NCBI GenBank assembly: GCA_012295275.1
Contig: CM022674.1
Span: 1,283,177-1,328,176 of the forward strand
Source of the DNA: Chrysomallon squamiferum
Taxonomy: Eukaryota; Mollusca; Gastropoda; Neomphalida; Peltospiridae
Reading direction: 5' to 3'
Length of the DNA: 45,000 nt
Under the pieces are notes generated by a model, which did not search any database, was not told where the DNA came from, and worked only from the letters and a program-made list of their open reading frames with translations. Of this stretch, positions 1 to 13,638 are shown one piece after another (positions within the stretch are counted from its first letter, which is position 1; every line of letters starts with the position of its first letter). The position numbers and the translations under genes are program-made.

Positions 1-460
1 TCAGAGTTCAGATAAGTCAAAACGAATTCTGACCGTTCATCTACACGTAAACACTGTTGACAACAATTTTAAAGCAATATTTTAGACATTTCAAGTATTA
101 AAATATTACTTTAAAAATTAGTGAAAAAGTTTTTGTTTACAGAATAAAAATTACAAATGCTCATATATTCATTATTCAAACATTCAAATTTGTTATATAA
201 GCACTTACTGATATACACAAATATATACAAAAACACAGATACATACAAAAACACAGATACATACACAAATGCACGTGCACGCACACATACTTAACACATG
301 CAGATACATCCAATATCCGAACATAAAAACATGCATGCACACTTTGTTAACACGAATGCAAAAAGCCATTATTTTATTTATATATCCATACAAATTGTGT
401 CTTAGTGTCAGACTGTTACAGATTTAAAAACGAGGAGCCATGATTGAGGTCTGCAGACTG

Positions 461-631
<171 letters not shown>

Positions 632-1544
632 AATGCAGGCTTAATGTTCTCAAACTGTATCTGAACAAAACCCGTTGTGAAGATGCGATATTCAGCATTA
701 TTAGTCCTTAGCCCGAGTTTCTAAGCTAATAAAAAAAAAAAAAAAAAAAGGTTTATAGGACGATCCAGTATCCTGGGAATTCTAACCAAGTATGTGTTAT
801 TATGTCGAGTTTTTTTATTTTTATTTTTTATATTTTTTATATATTTATTTATTTATTTATTTATTTATTTACTGGTACATATAATTCTGTATAGGTATCG
901 TCCTTGAGAATTAACTGCAAGAATCAGTTAACTGCAAGAATACATTAGACGTAAAAGCCTGTTGTCTATTGTACTGCAAATAGCAAAAACTGCAGGACTG
1001 GTTTTCTATCACGACAACATTATTAGCACTAGCATGAGACAGAATGAGAGTTTAAATGTTTACAGTTTTGCACACTTCTAGCGATGGCTGTTGAAAGGAA
1101 TCGAACTCAAACGCAAACTCAAGGACGTTGTTAGACTCAAAAATCAATTGTGTAACGCCGAATGTTTTGTAGGCGACCCGGGAGAAATTCCTGTCTGTGT
1201 GTGAAAGTGTCAAGGATTTGAGAAGAGGGAGAATTGTTTAGTCTTACACTTCCACAGACAGTCAGACGCAAGACCCGATCTCCAGGCGCAGAATGCGCTT
1301 TTACGCTGTTTTCTGATATAAAGTACGTTACCAGACGCTGTGTTCTGATGTCAGTACGTTACCAGAGAGTCTTTAGAGAAATCGCCTTTCTCTGCACTGC
1401 CCACAAGAAAGTGTCTGACGTCACAGAACTAGAAACAAAACAGTGAGAGAGAGTGTTTCTGTTCTTACACGTAGCATGTTACTTCCCGGCAAAGTGGAAA
1501 GCATGTTTTATACAACTGTCCATTCATTTTGTAAATTATACAAG

Positions 1545-1548
<4 letters not shown>

Positions 1549-1620
<72 letters not shown>

Positions 1621-1664
1621 ACACTCACACACAGACACATATACACACACACAGACACACACTG

Positions 1665-1719
<55 letters not shown>

Positions 1720-1850
1720 TACACAGACACACACACTGACACATATACAGAGACACACACACTGACACATATACACACACACACGCACACATACACAGAC
1801 ACACACTGACACATATACACACACACAGAGAGACACACACACACACATAC
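1549..1850. repeat. Compound (AC)n microsatellite with a GACACATATACA sub-repeat
   Basis: The tract opens with pure (AC)n. It then alternates blocks of ACAC with a recurring GACACATATACA motif (about five copies), showing secondary tandem duplication inside the microsatellite. Confidence 0.95.
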
Positions 1851-3589
1851 ATCGCATCTCCGCTCTAAGGCTCATATACAAACTATTTTCGGTACCAAGA
1901 TGCAGTCACGTGGTTTTACAAAAAATGAGTTTTAGCAGATTAGAAACAAAAATACTGAAATATGATTTTTAACAGAAAACAGAAGGATTCCTTGTTCTTA
2001 CAGGTTCTTAAAAAATTTAGTTATGAAAGGAGAAACAAAACTGAAAAAAAAAAGAAAGATTAATGTATGTGCTATTTATAAAACAGAAACGAATAGACTG
2101 TGGTATTATTAAATATCATATGCACGTATTGTTAGTTAAGTTAGTTATTCACTGCATTTGATAAATTTTAATATCGTAGACTATAATACACTGGTCACAT
2201 TTTTCAGTGTGAATAATCCTTTAAAAAGCAGTCTGTTCTGGGCCACAAACTGTTCGTAACATTACGGTTAATTACGGTTATTTACGACCTCTGTTCCGAG
2301 CTTACAACGACGTTTTATCGCTCCAAAATTTGCTTGACGTTGCCCGGTCGTGAACTCGATACACGGTTCAATATTTTTTTTTGGCTGGTTATCTTGGTTG
2401 CCCGTCATTTAAACGACCTTAATGGTCCTATTTGTTAGTCACGTAACATTACTCAAACTGACAATAATGGTGTGTTAAGAAGCCAGGTGTTACTACGCGT
2501 CGAGAAAATAGTCCCCTTGAGAGCGCGACAGCGACGTTCTGTTTTCGCGCGATCATCTAAATTAATTTCTGAATCAGATGCTTAAAGAAAGATAACCGCT
2601 TGGTGATAAGTGGACGAACAAGAGCTGCTGTTTTTGATTAACACGACAAAAACATCATCCATTTTATCTTCTTATTTCTTTGTTGTTATAGTGTTTTCTT
2701 TGTTAGTTTATTTTATTTGTTTGTTTATTTATTTATTTATTATTTTTTATTATTTTTTTTATTTTTTTTTAAATGTTTTTTTTTTTTAAATATTTTTTTA
2801 TTTATTAATTTTTTAATTATTATTATGATTATTATTATTATTATTTAAGAAATGAAGGCTAGTACACAATATGTTAATTTATGTCGTATGCTTGATATTT
2901 TGTAACTGTCTACGGTCATTATTGCTGTTGCTGTTACCATCCCATCAATGTAACCATTATTTTACTACTACCACTGCTACAACCACTATTGTTGTTGCTG
3001 CTGCAACCACTACGGCTATGACGACTATTATTATTGTTGTTGTTATTGTGTTGTTGATGTTGTTTTCGTTGTTGTTGATATTATGGTTATAGTTGTTCAG
3101 TCCGTATTTATTTATTAATTTTTATTTTTATTATTTTATTTATTTACTTACTTACTTATTTTTTATTATTTATTTGCTTATTTATTTAGTTAGTTAGTTA
3201 GTTTTATTTATTTATTGATTAATTTATTTAGTTATTTATTTATTATTTATATATTTATTTCCTTACTTAGTTACTTACTTATTTATTTATTTATTTATTT
3301 TATTTTATTTTATTTTATTTTATTTATTTATTTATTTTGTCTTTCTGTCTCATGGCAGAAAGCAGACTTTAAAGAAAAAAGTGGGAAAAAAAAAAAAAAA
3401 AGAAAATCGATACTGGTCGTAATGACAGCAGTGTATCATTACGTCAACTCCAATGTAAAATAACTTCAGCTTTGGTGGAGAGGGGGGGGATGGAGAAAAG
3501 AAGAGAACACAGAAAGAAGATACAAAAAAAAAAAAAAAAAAAGATAAAAAAAAAAATAAAAAAAAAAATAAAGAAAGTCAATGCAAGTT

Positions 3590-3780
3590 TTAACGATGTT
3601 CACGACCGCTGCAAACTCTCGCGAGATTACGCGCGGCAGTCGCCATGATGTATTTTTTCTATCGTGACTCACACCTGTTACCAGTCAATTTCAGCGCGCT
3701 CTCTTATTATCTGCCTTGCATAACTGCCCTGCGGTACAGGCAGACGATAACCAGTCTACGGGGCGAACTGTGAATCATAA
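3590..3780. promoter_or_regulatory. CpG-containing island with the palindrome TCTCGCGAGA
   Basis: The palindrome at 3617-3626 is the known TCTCGCGAGA core-promoter motif of CpG-island genes (bound by BANP in mammals). It is followed by GATTACGCGCGGCAGTCGCC and other CpGs in otherwise AT-rich DNA. Whether it drives a transcript here cannot be told; no exon was recognised on either side. Confidence 0.35.
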
Positions 3781-3872
3781 AACCTATTAACTCTTGAAAA
3801 ACTGTCAGTTTTTATTTTACCAGACATTAAAAAGTCATTACGATGCAAATAGCTCAGTTACGTTCTCTGTTT

Positions 3873-3913
<41 letters not shown>

Positions 3914-4154
3914 GAAATAATTTACTTTTTTTTTTTTTTTTTAAAGCACCATTCCGGGAACGCGAGTATTTGTAAAGTGGCAGTCTGGTGACAAACGCAA
4001 AACTGTTGTTTGGTGTCTGCTTATTTTGCATGTACACACACACATATACATACATACGTACGTACATACATAGCATTTATTTATATGTGTGTTTGTATAT
4101 ATATATATTTGTACATACATACATACATACATACATACATACATACGTACATAC

Positions 4155-4191
<37 letters not shown>

Positions 4192-5387
4192 GTGTTTGTT
4201 TGTGAGTATACAAATACTACTGTTAGACTGTAATAAGACAAAACAAAATCGCTAGACTGTTAAAAGCATGTACAAGAAAAAACTCAAAAGAACGAAAATT
4301 AAAAAATAAATAAATAAAAAACGAAGACGTATGAAATCATGTTGATAATAAAATAAATGAAAGAACGTCATTTTTTTTTTTTTTTTTACCATATGTGTAT
4401 GTGTGTGTGTGTGTGTGTGTGTTTCAATTTAAATTCAGTTTAAATCTTATCTTTCGCTGATCAGACACGCATAATGAGAAACAACTAATTAAATTAAGAA
4501 AGCGATTTATCAATAACACATTAAGACACTAATTTCCTCTTTTCATATCTTGGGAATTCTGGAGAAAAAAAAAATATGACATTTTGTGTTAAAAAATAAA
4601 AAATAAAAAAAAATAAAAAGTAAATTAAAAATAAAGCGATAGTGCCAAAAAATACTAGTCCAAACAACAAGAGAAAAAAAAAAAAAAAAAGAAAAGAAAG
4701 AAAAAACCCTAAACATTTAACAAAAAAAACCCTGTAAACGACATAATCAAAACATAATAAAATGTTCTGTGCTATTTTTTTTTTTTTTTTGTTTTACGTT
4801 ACTTCCTCATAAGACATCAAATATATTATTTAGATATTCCTAATGTCATCAGATTTTTTTTTTTTTTTTTTTTTTGTTTACTGAAATAACAAAAAAAAAG
4901 GTATTTGAAAAGAGAGATAAGACTGGTATTAAATTTAACGCAAAATATCAAGAAACTAACTTTTTAAAACATCACTAATGCAGACTGTATCTGAGATATT
5001 TTGTTTCAGACGATGTTTTCAAAATAATTAATCTTTCTTATTTATTTTATTATTTATTATTTTATCATAATCATCATCATCATCATCGTCAATTTTATTA
5101 TTGTTGTTGTTGTCGCTATCATTTAATTGATTATTTTGTTGTTGTTGTTGTCGTCGTCTTTATTGTTATTATTGTTCTTGTTGTTGTTGTAGATGTTGTT
5201 ATTACTATTAATTTTTATTATTAATTTTGTTCTTTATTGGTTCGATTTTAAATGAAAAATACTTCTTTTAAAAATGTTCTTGTGTTTTGATATAACATAC
5301 AAAATAAAAATGAAGTTAGGATCTTTCCGATACTTGTCATAGCGTTTTTTGAAAATACACGTATCTATGCCCCTGTTAGTATTAGCT

Positions 5388-5553
5388 TCAGCAGCAGCAG
5401 TAGTAGTAGTAGTTGTAGTACTAGTGGTAGCAGTAGTAATAGAAAAAGTTAAAATAGTAGTAATAATAGTAATAGAATAATCAATAATAATAGAATAGGA
5501 TCAACAATAACAGTAGCAGTGTAGTAGTAGTAGTAGTAGTTGTTGTAATAGTG

Positions 5554-5593
<40 letters not shown>

Positions 5594-5634
5594 GTAATAG
5601 TGGTTGTAGTAGTAATAGTAGTAGTAGTAGTAGC

Positions 5635-5732
<98 letters not shown>

Positions 5733-5790
5733 CAGTAGTAGTAATAGTGATAGTGGTAGTAGTTGTAATTGCTGCTGTTGCTGTTGCTGA
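5388..5790. repeat. (GTA)n trinucleotide microsatellite with GCA/GTT variants
   Basis: About 400 bases of mostly GTA triplets. The purest run is at 5612-5733, flanked by GCA-, GTT- and AAT-substituted repeats. Frames through it encode poly-Ser, poly-Val or poly-Thr and are not genes. Confidence 0.95.
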
Positions 5791-6274
5791 TATTGTTGTA
5801 CTAGACGTTTTCATTTTTTCTGGAGAAAAAAACGGTTTCCTTTATCTTGTTTCTAGATCAAAGGATAACTGAATAAAAATCTTATCTCTTTTGTCTTTGA
5901 TGCAATTTTCCACGCGATTTGTATCTTCCTTTCTGGTGTGTTTTTTTTATTATTACTTTTTTTATTATATTTATCTAGATTCCAAAGTTCTTTGACAGAT
6001 TTATCTGCTGATGAAAACATAAAAGAAAGAAAAGATTTCAAAAATTAGGTGTTAATCTGTAAAATGAAACATTCACAAAAAAAAAGGGAGAAAAAAAAAG
6101 AGGAAAAAAAAACAGAAACGGAAGAAAAATACATTTGAAAATGTGATTTACAAAGAGCAAAAAAGGAAAAAGATAACATGCGGTAGTTCGTTCTGTCATT
6201 AAGCTTTGTGAAATGTACTGTATTGATCCTTTTTTTAAAAAAAATTTATTTATTATTTCGTCGAAAATAACAAA

Positions 6275-6307
<33 letters not shown>

Positions 6308-6348
6308 TTTCAAAAAGTGGAAATACATTTAAAGAGAGAAACTATTAA

Positions 6349-6349
<1 letters not shown>

Positions 6350-6398
<49 letters not shown>
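6350..6398. repeat. Poly-A tract of about 49 bases
   Basis: A nearly pure adenine run, preceded by another poly-A stretch at 6271-6296. It could be a retroposon tail on the + strand, but the sequence 5' of it shows no recognisable element. Confidence 0.85.
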
Positions 6399-6400
<2 letters not shown>

Positions 6401-6536
6401 GTTTTTCTAAGATTTGCCTTTCAGAAGATAGTAAGCGATGTGATTAATGAAAAATAATAAATATCATATTACTCCATTTCACGTGTGCTTTACAATTTAT
6501 TTATATATTTATTTATTTATTTATTTAATATGTGTC

Positions 6537-6604
6537 TATGTATGTATGTATGTATGTATGTATGTATGTATGTATGTATGTATGTATGTATGTATGTATG
6601 TATA
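6537..6604. repeat. (TATG)n tetranucleotide microsatellite
   Basis: About 17 consecutive TATG units, with minor variation at the 3' side. Confidence 0.95.
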
Positions 6605-6749
6605 TGTATTTATGTATGTATCGAATGCGGATAAAGTGTACATGGGTCAGCATAGAGTGTAGTACAATACAGTTAATTAATAGTAATTCATTTTCGTATG
6701 ATAACAACACAACAATAACATAGCAGCAAAACTGAAATAATTTAATAAC

Positions 6750-6855
6750 AACAATTATTACTACTTCTACTGTTCTACTACTACTACTATTACCACTACT
6801 GTTCTACTACTACTACTACTTCTACTGTTCTACTACTACTACTACTTCTACTGTT

Positions 6856-6941
<86 letters not shown>

Positions 6942-7009
6942 ACAAGAAAAAGAATAACAACAACAATAATGATAATAACAAAAACAGCAATAATAATATC
7001 AGCAACATA

Positions 7010-7050
<41 letters not shown>

Positions 7051-7080
7051 ACAGTAGTAGGAATAGTAGTAATAAAAAAA
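6750..7080. repeat. Compound trinucleotide block (CTA)n-(TTA)n-(GTA)n
   Basis: CTA triplets carry a repeated TACTTCTACTGTTC interruption (6763-6890), then TTA triplets (6892-6940), then GTA triplets (7014-7045). A further (GTA)n/(GCA)n block lies at 7320-7400. Confidence 0.9.
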
Positions 7081-7109
7081 AAGAGTAAATTAAAATTAAC
7101 CCAGCTTAC

Positions 7110-7240
7110 ACTTCCGCTCTATGTCAGTTCTGTTTTTCTTGTCTGTTCATTCACGTGACGTTATCAGTCTATATATAGAAACTAACGTCAAAGCATTATG
7201 ACGTCATAGACGAAACTCATAACATTGCGCAAACAAAACC
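7110..7240. promoter_or_regulatory. Cluster of regulatory-type motifs (E-box, TATA-like, CRE, C/EBP-like)
   Basis: Within 90 bases there is TCACGTGA (7151-7158, palindromic E-box), TATATATAG (7170-7178), the 12-base palindrome TATGACGTCATA (7197-7208, containing the consensus CRE TGACGTCA) and ATTGCGCAA (7224-7232, C/EBP-like). An ETS-like ACTTCCG lies at 7109-7115. The patch is less AT-rich than its flanks. No adjacent gene was recognised, so enhancer or promoter function is a hypothesis. Confidence 0.35.
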
Positions 7241-7351
7241 AGAAAAATGTGTCCATTTCTTTTAGCTTTTTGGATTACGTTGGTATATTCTGGCTAAAGG
7301 TAAAGTTTTAGAGTGAGAAGTAGAAGTAGTAGTAGTAGTAGTAGTAGAAGA

Positions 7352-7389
<38 letters not shown>

Positions 7390-7918
7390 TAGCACTAGTA
7401 GTAATGTTATAGTTGTTGCTGTTGCCGTTAAGATAGTTCCTTACGTTTTAGTTTATAATGTATAAAGTGTGAACATTATGACAAACCTGCTAATCCTATT
7501 TAACATTATCCACGCTATTTATTTTATTTTTGTTTTGTTGTTCGTTTTATTCGTTGATGTTTTAAATTATTTTTGTACAAATTCATTAAAAAACTAAACA
7601 GATGATGGTAAACACACAAACACACACAAATTCATTATATGCACATGTATAATATATATTACACCTTCCATTTTAAATAAATAAATCAAGGGAAATAACA
7701 CACAATTATGTTTCCAAGGATTCAGGAATACATCACACACACACACACTGTACACACACAGTTGCCGACAAATGTTACAAAGAGTGGGTGAATGAATAAT
7801 ATTTGCACATTTATAATATATAATTTCAAATCCATTTTAAAGATAAATAAAATCATTAATGAAATTAATTAATTAATTAATTAATTTCCAATAATTCATA
7901 AATAATTTATCAAGCCAA

Positions 7919-7954
<36 letters not shown>

Positions 7955-9050
7955 GACAGTTATAAACTTAAATGTGATAAAGATTTAGTTTTGTATTAAT
8001 TTATTTTGTTTTTCAGTTGCCAGAAGAAAGCATTAAATGTTTGTTTATCAAATGAATAATTTAGAGGATGTTCACAGACAGACAACACACACCATTGACA
8101 AACCAGTTGTACAAAACTGGTTAGAATGGGAAATAACTTGATTATATCTGTAAAAAGCACTGATCATGTGAACTTTCGAACCTCAACACAGTGATCTGTG
8201 ACTAAACATAAAATCACATAAGACTGAGCAAACAGCTGAATAATAATTGGCCAAACCATAAACTCGAATGAAAACAGTAACCATTACAGTTAAAATGTTA
8301 AGGCTAGGATCTCTGCTGAACAATTAAAAAGTATGTCATTTTATAAGACTTCAAGTATTAAAAACAACCAGACAAATAATAAAAATAAAACAAAAAATGC
8401 CAACAACGAGTGGATAATGATTTTTATTTGTTTCCAAATATTGTGAAAACCACACTGATAATGTTCTCAAGTAAGTGATAAAAAATAAAAAATAAATAAA
8501 TAATAATAATAATTAAAAAATGATAATAATAAAAAAATAAAAAATAAAATAAAATAATAAAATTTTTATTAACATTGTGGAATGATCAAACAGACTTTCA
8601 TGTGAACCAAAATACTGAAAAATATATTCAAACATATTCTGGGGTCTCATTTCACATCTCATTTTATTCTATTAAATAGGTTAAAAACAAATATTTATAT
8701 ATTTATATATATATATATATAGTTTTATAAACGGTATGTGTAAATAGATGTATATAATATATATATATATATATTATATGAAAATTATAATTCTTTCTTT
8801 TTACACCAGTGTAAATAAATAAATTTGGGTGGAATATTGACATGTTAGTACAGTAACATTTGTGACAAAATATCTAGACACACACACACACACACACACA
8901 CACAAATGAATCAAAGCCAGCAATATCGGACAATTCAGCCAATAATACATATCTTTTACTGACATTACTTTATTTGTGCTGAATCAGTGTACATATACTT
9001 TATTAAACAACTTCAGACTATTTCTAATCTGCTGCTTAATTCTTCACACT

Positions 9051-9051
<1 letters not shown>

Positions 9052-9110
<59 letters not shown>

Positions 9111-9112
9111 TT

Positions 9113-9191
<79 letters not shown>

Positions 9192-9206
9192 ATCTCTCTC
9201 TCTCTC
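9052..9206. repeat. (CT)n microsatellite
   Basis: Two long CT runs are separated by the short interruption CTTTTCCCTCTCCC near 9107. The surrounding Ser-Leu frames are artefacts. Confidence 0.95.
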
Positions 9207-9842
9207 ATATATATATATCTTTGCTAAAATATTCTACACACAAGACTAACTAAATCCTATAAAGCTACATTTTTAAATTAATGAAATGTTAAACTACTTT
9301 AGAGCGATGAAAGATTTTCTTATACCATTTGCTTGTCTTATAGAAAATTTAAATAGTCTCTCTAGCAAAATCCAAGAAATGTTTTAGGAGTACCATATAT
9401 ATATATATATATATCCAAAAACATATATAAAATTCAAACCATAACAGAGAGAATGAATTATAGAAATGTAGTTCTGTTTTCAAGCAAGTCTAAAATATAC
9501 CTTATTGCTGTCTTATTGAAAAATTAAATTAAAAAATTATAATAAAAAACAAATCTCAACATTTTTGCATATATTTATATCTAATATAGGAATGTCTGTT
9601 ACATTCTTTTCCTTTTCTTCTGTGTACGGACGTGAAAATGATCTAAAAAAATAAAGTTAATTTGAGGTTAGCTATAATCAGCAAGACACTACACACCAGG
9701 TCTTTATGAGTGACAATTAACACAACAAATAAACACATGGTTTCTGTTTAAATTAAACTAGCGACTAGATGACAGTTCAGTGTAGCTAGCAGCACATTAC
9801 AATGTCTACAGCCTCAACAGTGCCAGGCTATGAGCAGCTACA

Positions 9843-10410
9843 AACACATTGTAACACACATGTGTTACCTTGGAATACTCGAAAAACACATTATAATACA
9901 CATGTGTTACCTTGAAATACTCAAAAAACACGTTATAATACATAGATGCTACTTTGAAATACTTGAAAAACACATTATAATACACATGTGTTACCTTGAA
10001 ATACTCAAAAAACACATTATAATACATAGATGCTACTTTGAAATACTTGAAAAACACATTATAATACACATGTGCTTCTTTGAAATTCTCACAGTTTCTC
10101 TGCTACAATGAAATATTTTGATGCTACTTGAAACACAATGTATACATGTGGCTCTGAAACATTTGGTAACACATTATAATGTATATGTGCTGTTTTATGA
10201 CAAGCAGCAACACACAAACAAAATCTGCTGACAACAGCTAGAAATAAATTACAGTATACATACTGAAAACAGTAAACGTTCTTTTCTCAGAATGACCTAT
10301 GGTAACAGCTAACAACACATTAAAATGCATATGTGCTGCTTGGAAATAGTTGATGATGAATAACAACAACACATTATGATACATATGTGCTATAATACGT
10401 GGAAAATACT
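9843..10410. repeat. 42-bp minisatellite in alternating A/B order, with a degenerate tail
   Basis: From 9843 to about 10090, 42-bp units containing ACATTATAATACACATGTG alternate between two variants: one with TGTTACCTTGAAATACTC, the other with ATGCTACTTTGAAATACTTG. This gives an 84-bp higher-order period. The unit length is a multiple of three, so frames stay open on both strands. Between 10090 and about 10410, dispersed eroded copies are visible (ACACATTATAATGTATATGTGC and similar). Confidence 0.9.
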
Positions 10411-10892
10411 AGATGCATTATAATTCCATTCCATTATCTCTAAAAAAAAACACAAAAAAAATCTATATATTTTACAATTAAATTAGCTAGCAATTTACAA
10501 CTTATTACTACTATACAAATGTGTACAAATAATTGTAATAAAGATGATACAAAGCTTTCTGGTAACATTAAATTAAAAGTTATAAAAAAAAAAGTACACA
10601 GACATCATGACATCTTTAAAACAGAAAGGAACTCAAAATAGCCAAATCTCATTACAAACTACATCCTAGATGAAAAATACTTTGACTCTATGCTTTTTGA
10701 CTGGTTATAAATATTTATAAATAACTATTATCTTAGTTATGGTTAAAGTTATGGTAATATTTATTTTAAATACTCCAGAAAACACTTCTAGTAATAAATA
10801 GTTAATTATAAAAAGTTCTGGAGAAATACTGCTTGTTTATATCACTGGCAAATAAGTAGTTACACCATTTTGAAAAATACAGAACTGGTATG

Positions 10893-11390
10893 ACTGTGAG
10901 AAATACAGCAGTTATATATCACTGTGAGAAATACAGCAGTTATATATCACTGTGAGAAATGCAGCAGTTATATCACTGTGAGAAATACAGCAGTTATATA
11001 TCACTGTGAGAAATACAGCAGTTATATATCACTGTGAGAAATACAGCAGTTATATATCACTGTGAGAAATATACCAGTTATATCACTGTGAGAAACACAG
11101 AACTTATATCACTGTGAGAAATACAGCAGTTATATATCACTGTGAGAAATACAGCAGTTATATATCACTGTGAGAAATACAGAACCTATATCACTGTGAG
11201 AAATACAGCAGTTATATATCACTGTGAGAAATACAGAACTTATATCACTGTGAGAAATACAGCAGTTATATATCACTGTGAGAAATACAGAACTTATACA
11301 TCACAGTGTGAAATACAGAACTTACATCACTGAGAAATACAGCAGTTATATATCACTGTGAGAAATACAGAAATTATACCAGTAATAAAT
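10893..11390. repeat. 26/28-bp minisatellite, about 18 copies
   Basis: The unit is ACTGTGAGAAATACAG followed by CAGTTATATATC (28 bp) or AACTTATATC (26 bp). Copies are almost identical, with variants intermixed, so expansion is recent. Degenerate relatives extend back to about 10830. On the minus strand each unit carries CTGTATTTCTCACAG, which resembles a 3' splice site. Confidence 0.95.
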
Positions 11391-11399
11391 ACAGGGTTT

Positions 11400-12538
11400 T
11401 TTTACATGACTGGCAAAAATAGACAAGTGATGGACTGTTTCTTTTTTTAAATTTTATATTTACTGTCTTTTTCCTTTTCTTTTCTTTTTCAACGTTTTTC
11501 TACTGTTCTCATTTAGAAGTTCATAGTTTTAATAATTAATATAGTTAATTACTGTAATTGTTTTCATTATCATTAATTTTAGTTATAAACCTGTCACACA
11601 AAATCGTGTAATCAGATTAATAAAAATTCGTCACAAAATATCGTTATTTCAGCATTTATATTCAGGACTGTTGCTTTAAGAAAATGTGAATGGATAATCT
11701 AAATACGACTTCGGTCTTCACAGCAGGCCTAGAAATGTTAGTTCACTCTTAAAACAGCCTCATATTAGCAAACAGGGCACACATTTTTAATGAAAATGGA
11801 CACGGTTATGTGGGCAAATTTATACATGTTTTTTTTAATAGCTACCTTTAGGGCTAATGGTCTGAACCAGAAATTATCAAGCTTAAATTTTAACTATTTA
11901 TAGGCGATATCGTAAACAAAACAAAAAAGAAATGTTAACATTTACTGAAGTATTTATAATGAAGATGCACTGTTAGTATTGGTTGACTATGAAGTGGGTT
12001 TGCACGCAGATCAAACACAAAACAATATTCGTTTATGTTTTTGTATTCAAACAAAATGATGTGAGACAATAACACAGATTTTATTTTAAGTATAATTTAG
12101 TTTATAAAATATTTAGAAAATGTTTTATCAATGGAATGGTGGAAATTATGCACACAAAAAGAAAAAGTTATATATATATATATAGAATTCAAGATAATGG
12201 AATAATTTATAACCATTCAAAGCCATTTTATAACATCAAAAAAAACAAATATCAATAAATAAAAAAAAATCGGATGGAATGTTAATTTTGCATAGGATAA
12301 TAACAGGAGGGATTTTTTGTTTTCATTTATTGAATAATAATAATAATAATAAGAATAATAAGAATAATAAAAATAAGAATAAGAATAATAAGAATAATAA
12401 TAAGAATAATAAACTATAAAACTCAGCAGAATTTTTACAATACAGCAGCACTTGTTTACAAATATTTACAAAAATCACATTTTTGCATACTATGAAGATT
12501 ATTTCTTATCTCTGTAAAAATGTAATTTTAGAAAAAAA

Positions 12539-12602
<64 letters not shown>

Positions 12603-13604
12603 TTAATAACAATAACAATAATAATTACAAGAACAAAAATACAGCAGCAGATTAATTCTCTATCAAATTTGAACAATGATAATATATTTTTTCTTGTTTT
12701 AATTTTTGTTATTTATTGTTTACTTTAAAGGCATTTTATAAAAATCTTGAAGTTTTTCCAAAAATGTGTTTTGCATAAAGACAGTATATATATATATATA
12801 TATATAAAATCCACAAAATAAAGACTATATATAAAATGTAACAATATTTATCAAAACTGAAAGAAGGAATGTTCTTATAAACATTAATTAATTAGTATAA
12901 AAATAATAATTATAGTATCATTTCTCTTTCATATTTTTAAGAAAATGTTCAGCTCCCATCACAGCTTATTTCAATATATGTAAATTTACAGTAATAACTT
13001 GCATAGGAATGTTAACATTATAAAAAGTACAATAATGACCCAACTTTCTGAAATCTTGCCCTCCCCCCACCCACTGGAAATCTTGCCCCCACCACACCCC
13101 TGCCTTATTCACACTTTATGGATGATCCCTAACATAAGTATACAGTCTAGAATTCAATCTATTAACGATGTTGCTACAAACACCACCAAAATTAATTAAT
13201 TATTTAATAAAACAATAAGTTTCTAATAATAATATAAATAATAATAATAATAATAACAACAGTAACAATAATATTGTACAATAATAATAATAATAATAAT
13301 AGTAATAATAATAATAATAATAAAAGTTTAAACAATTGTAATTAATAGTTTTTTGTTTTACTTATTTAAAATTTATTTAGTAGGAACAGCAGTTGTAAAT
13401 ATCTTAACCAATAATTAACGAAACATTCTCAGCAGTTTTTTAAAACAAACAAAATGTGTAACAATGTATTTAAAATGTATTTAAAAAAAAAATGTAAAAC
13501 AGTTGATCAGCAGAATTTACGTCACACTAGTGTAAAAATACAGTTACTTCCAAATAACTAGAAAACAGTTACAAAATGTTTTAAGATTAAAATAAATCTT
13601 CAAT

Positions 13605-13638
<34 letters not shown>

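Noticed and set aside
1085-1110. GAGTTCGATTCC on the minus strand, resembling a tRNA B box
   Set aside because: No A box at the right distance and no cloverleaf could be traced.
5449-5872. Long frames encoding poly-Thr, poly-Ser and poly-Val
   Set aside because: Microsatellite (GTA)n translated in different frames.
10893-11390. Evenly spaced repeats that could be taken for a CRISPR-like array
   Set aside because: Units are directly contiguous with no unique spacers, in a eukaryotic sequence.
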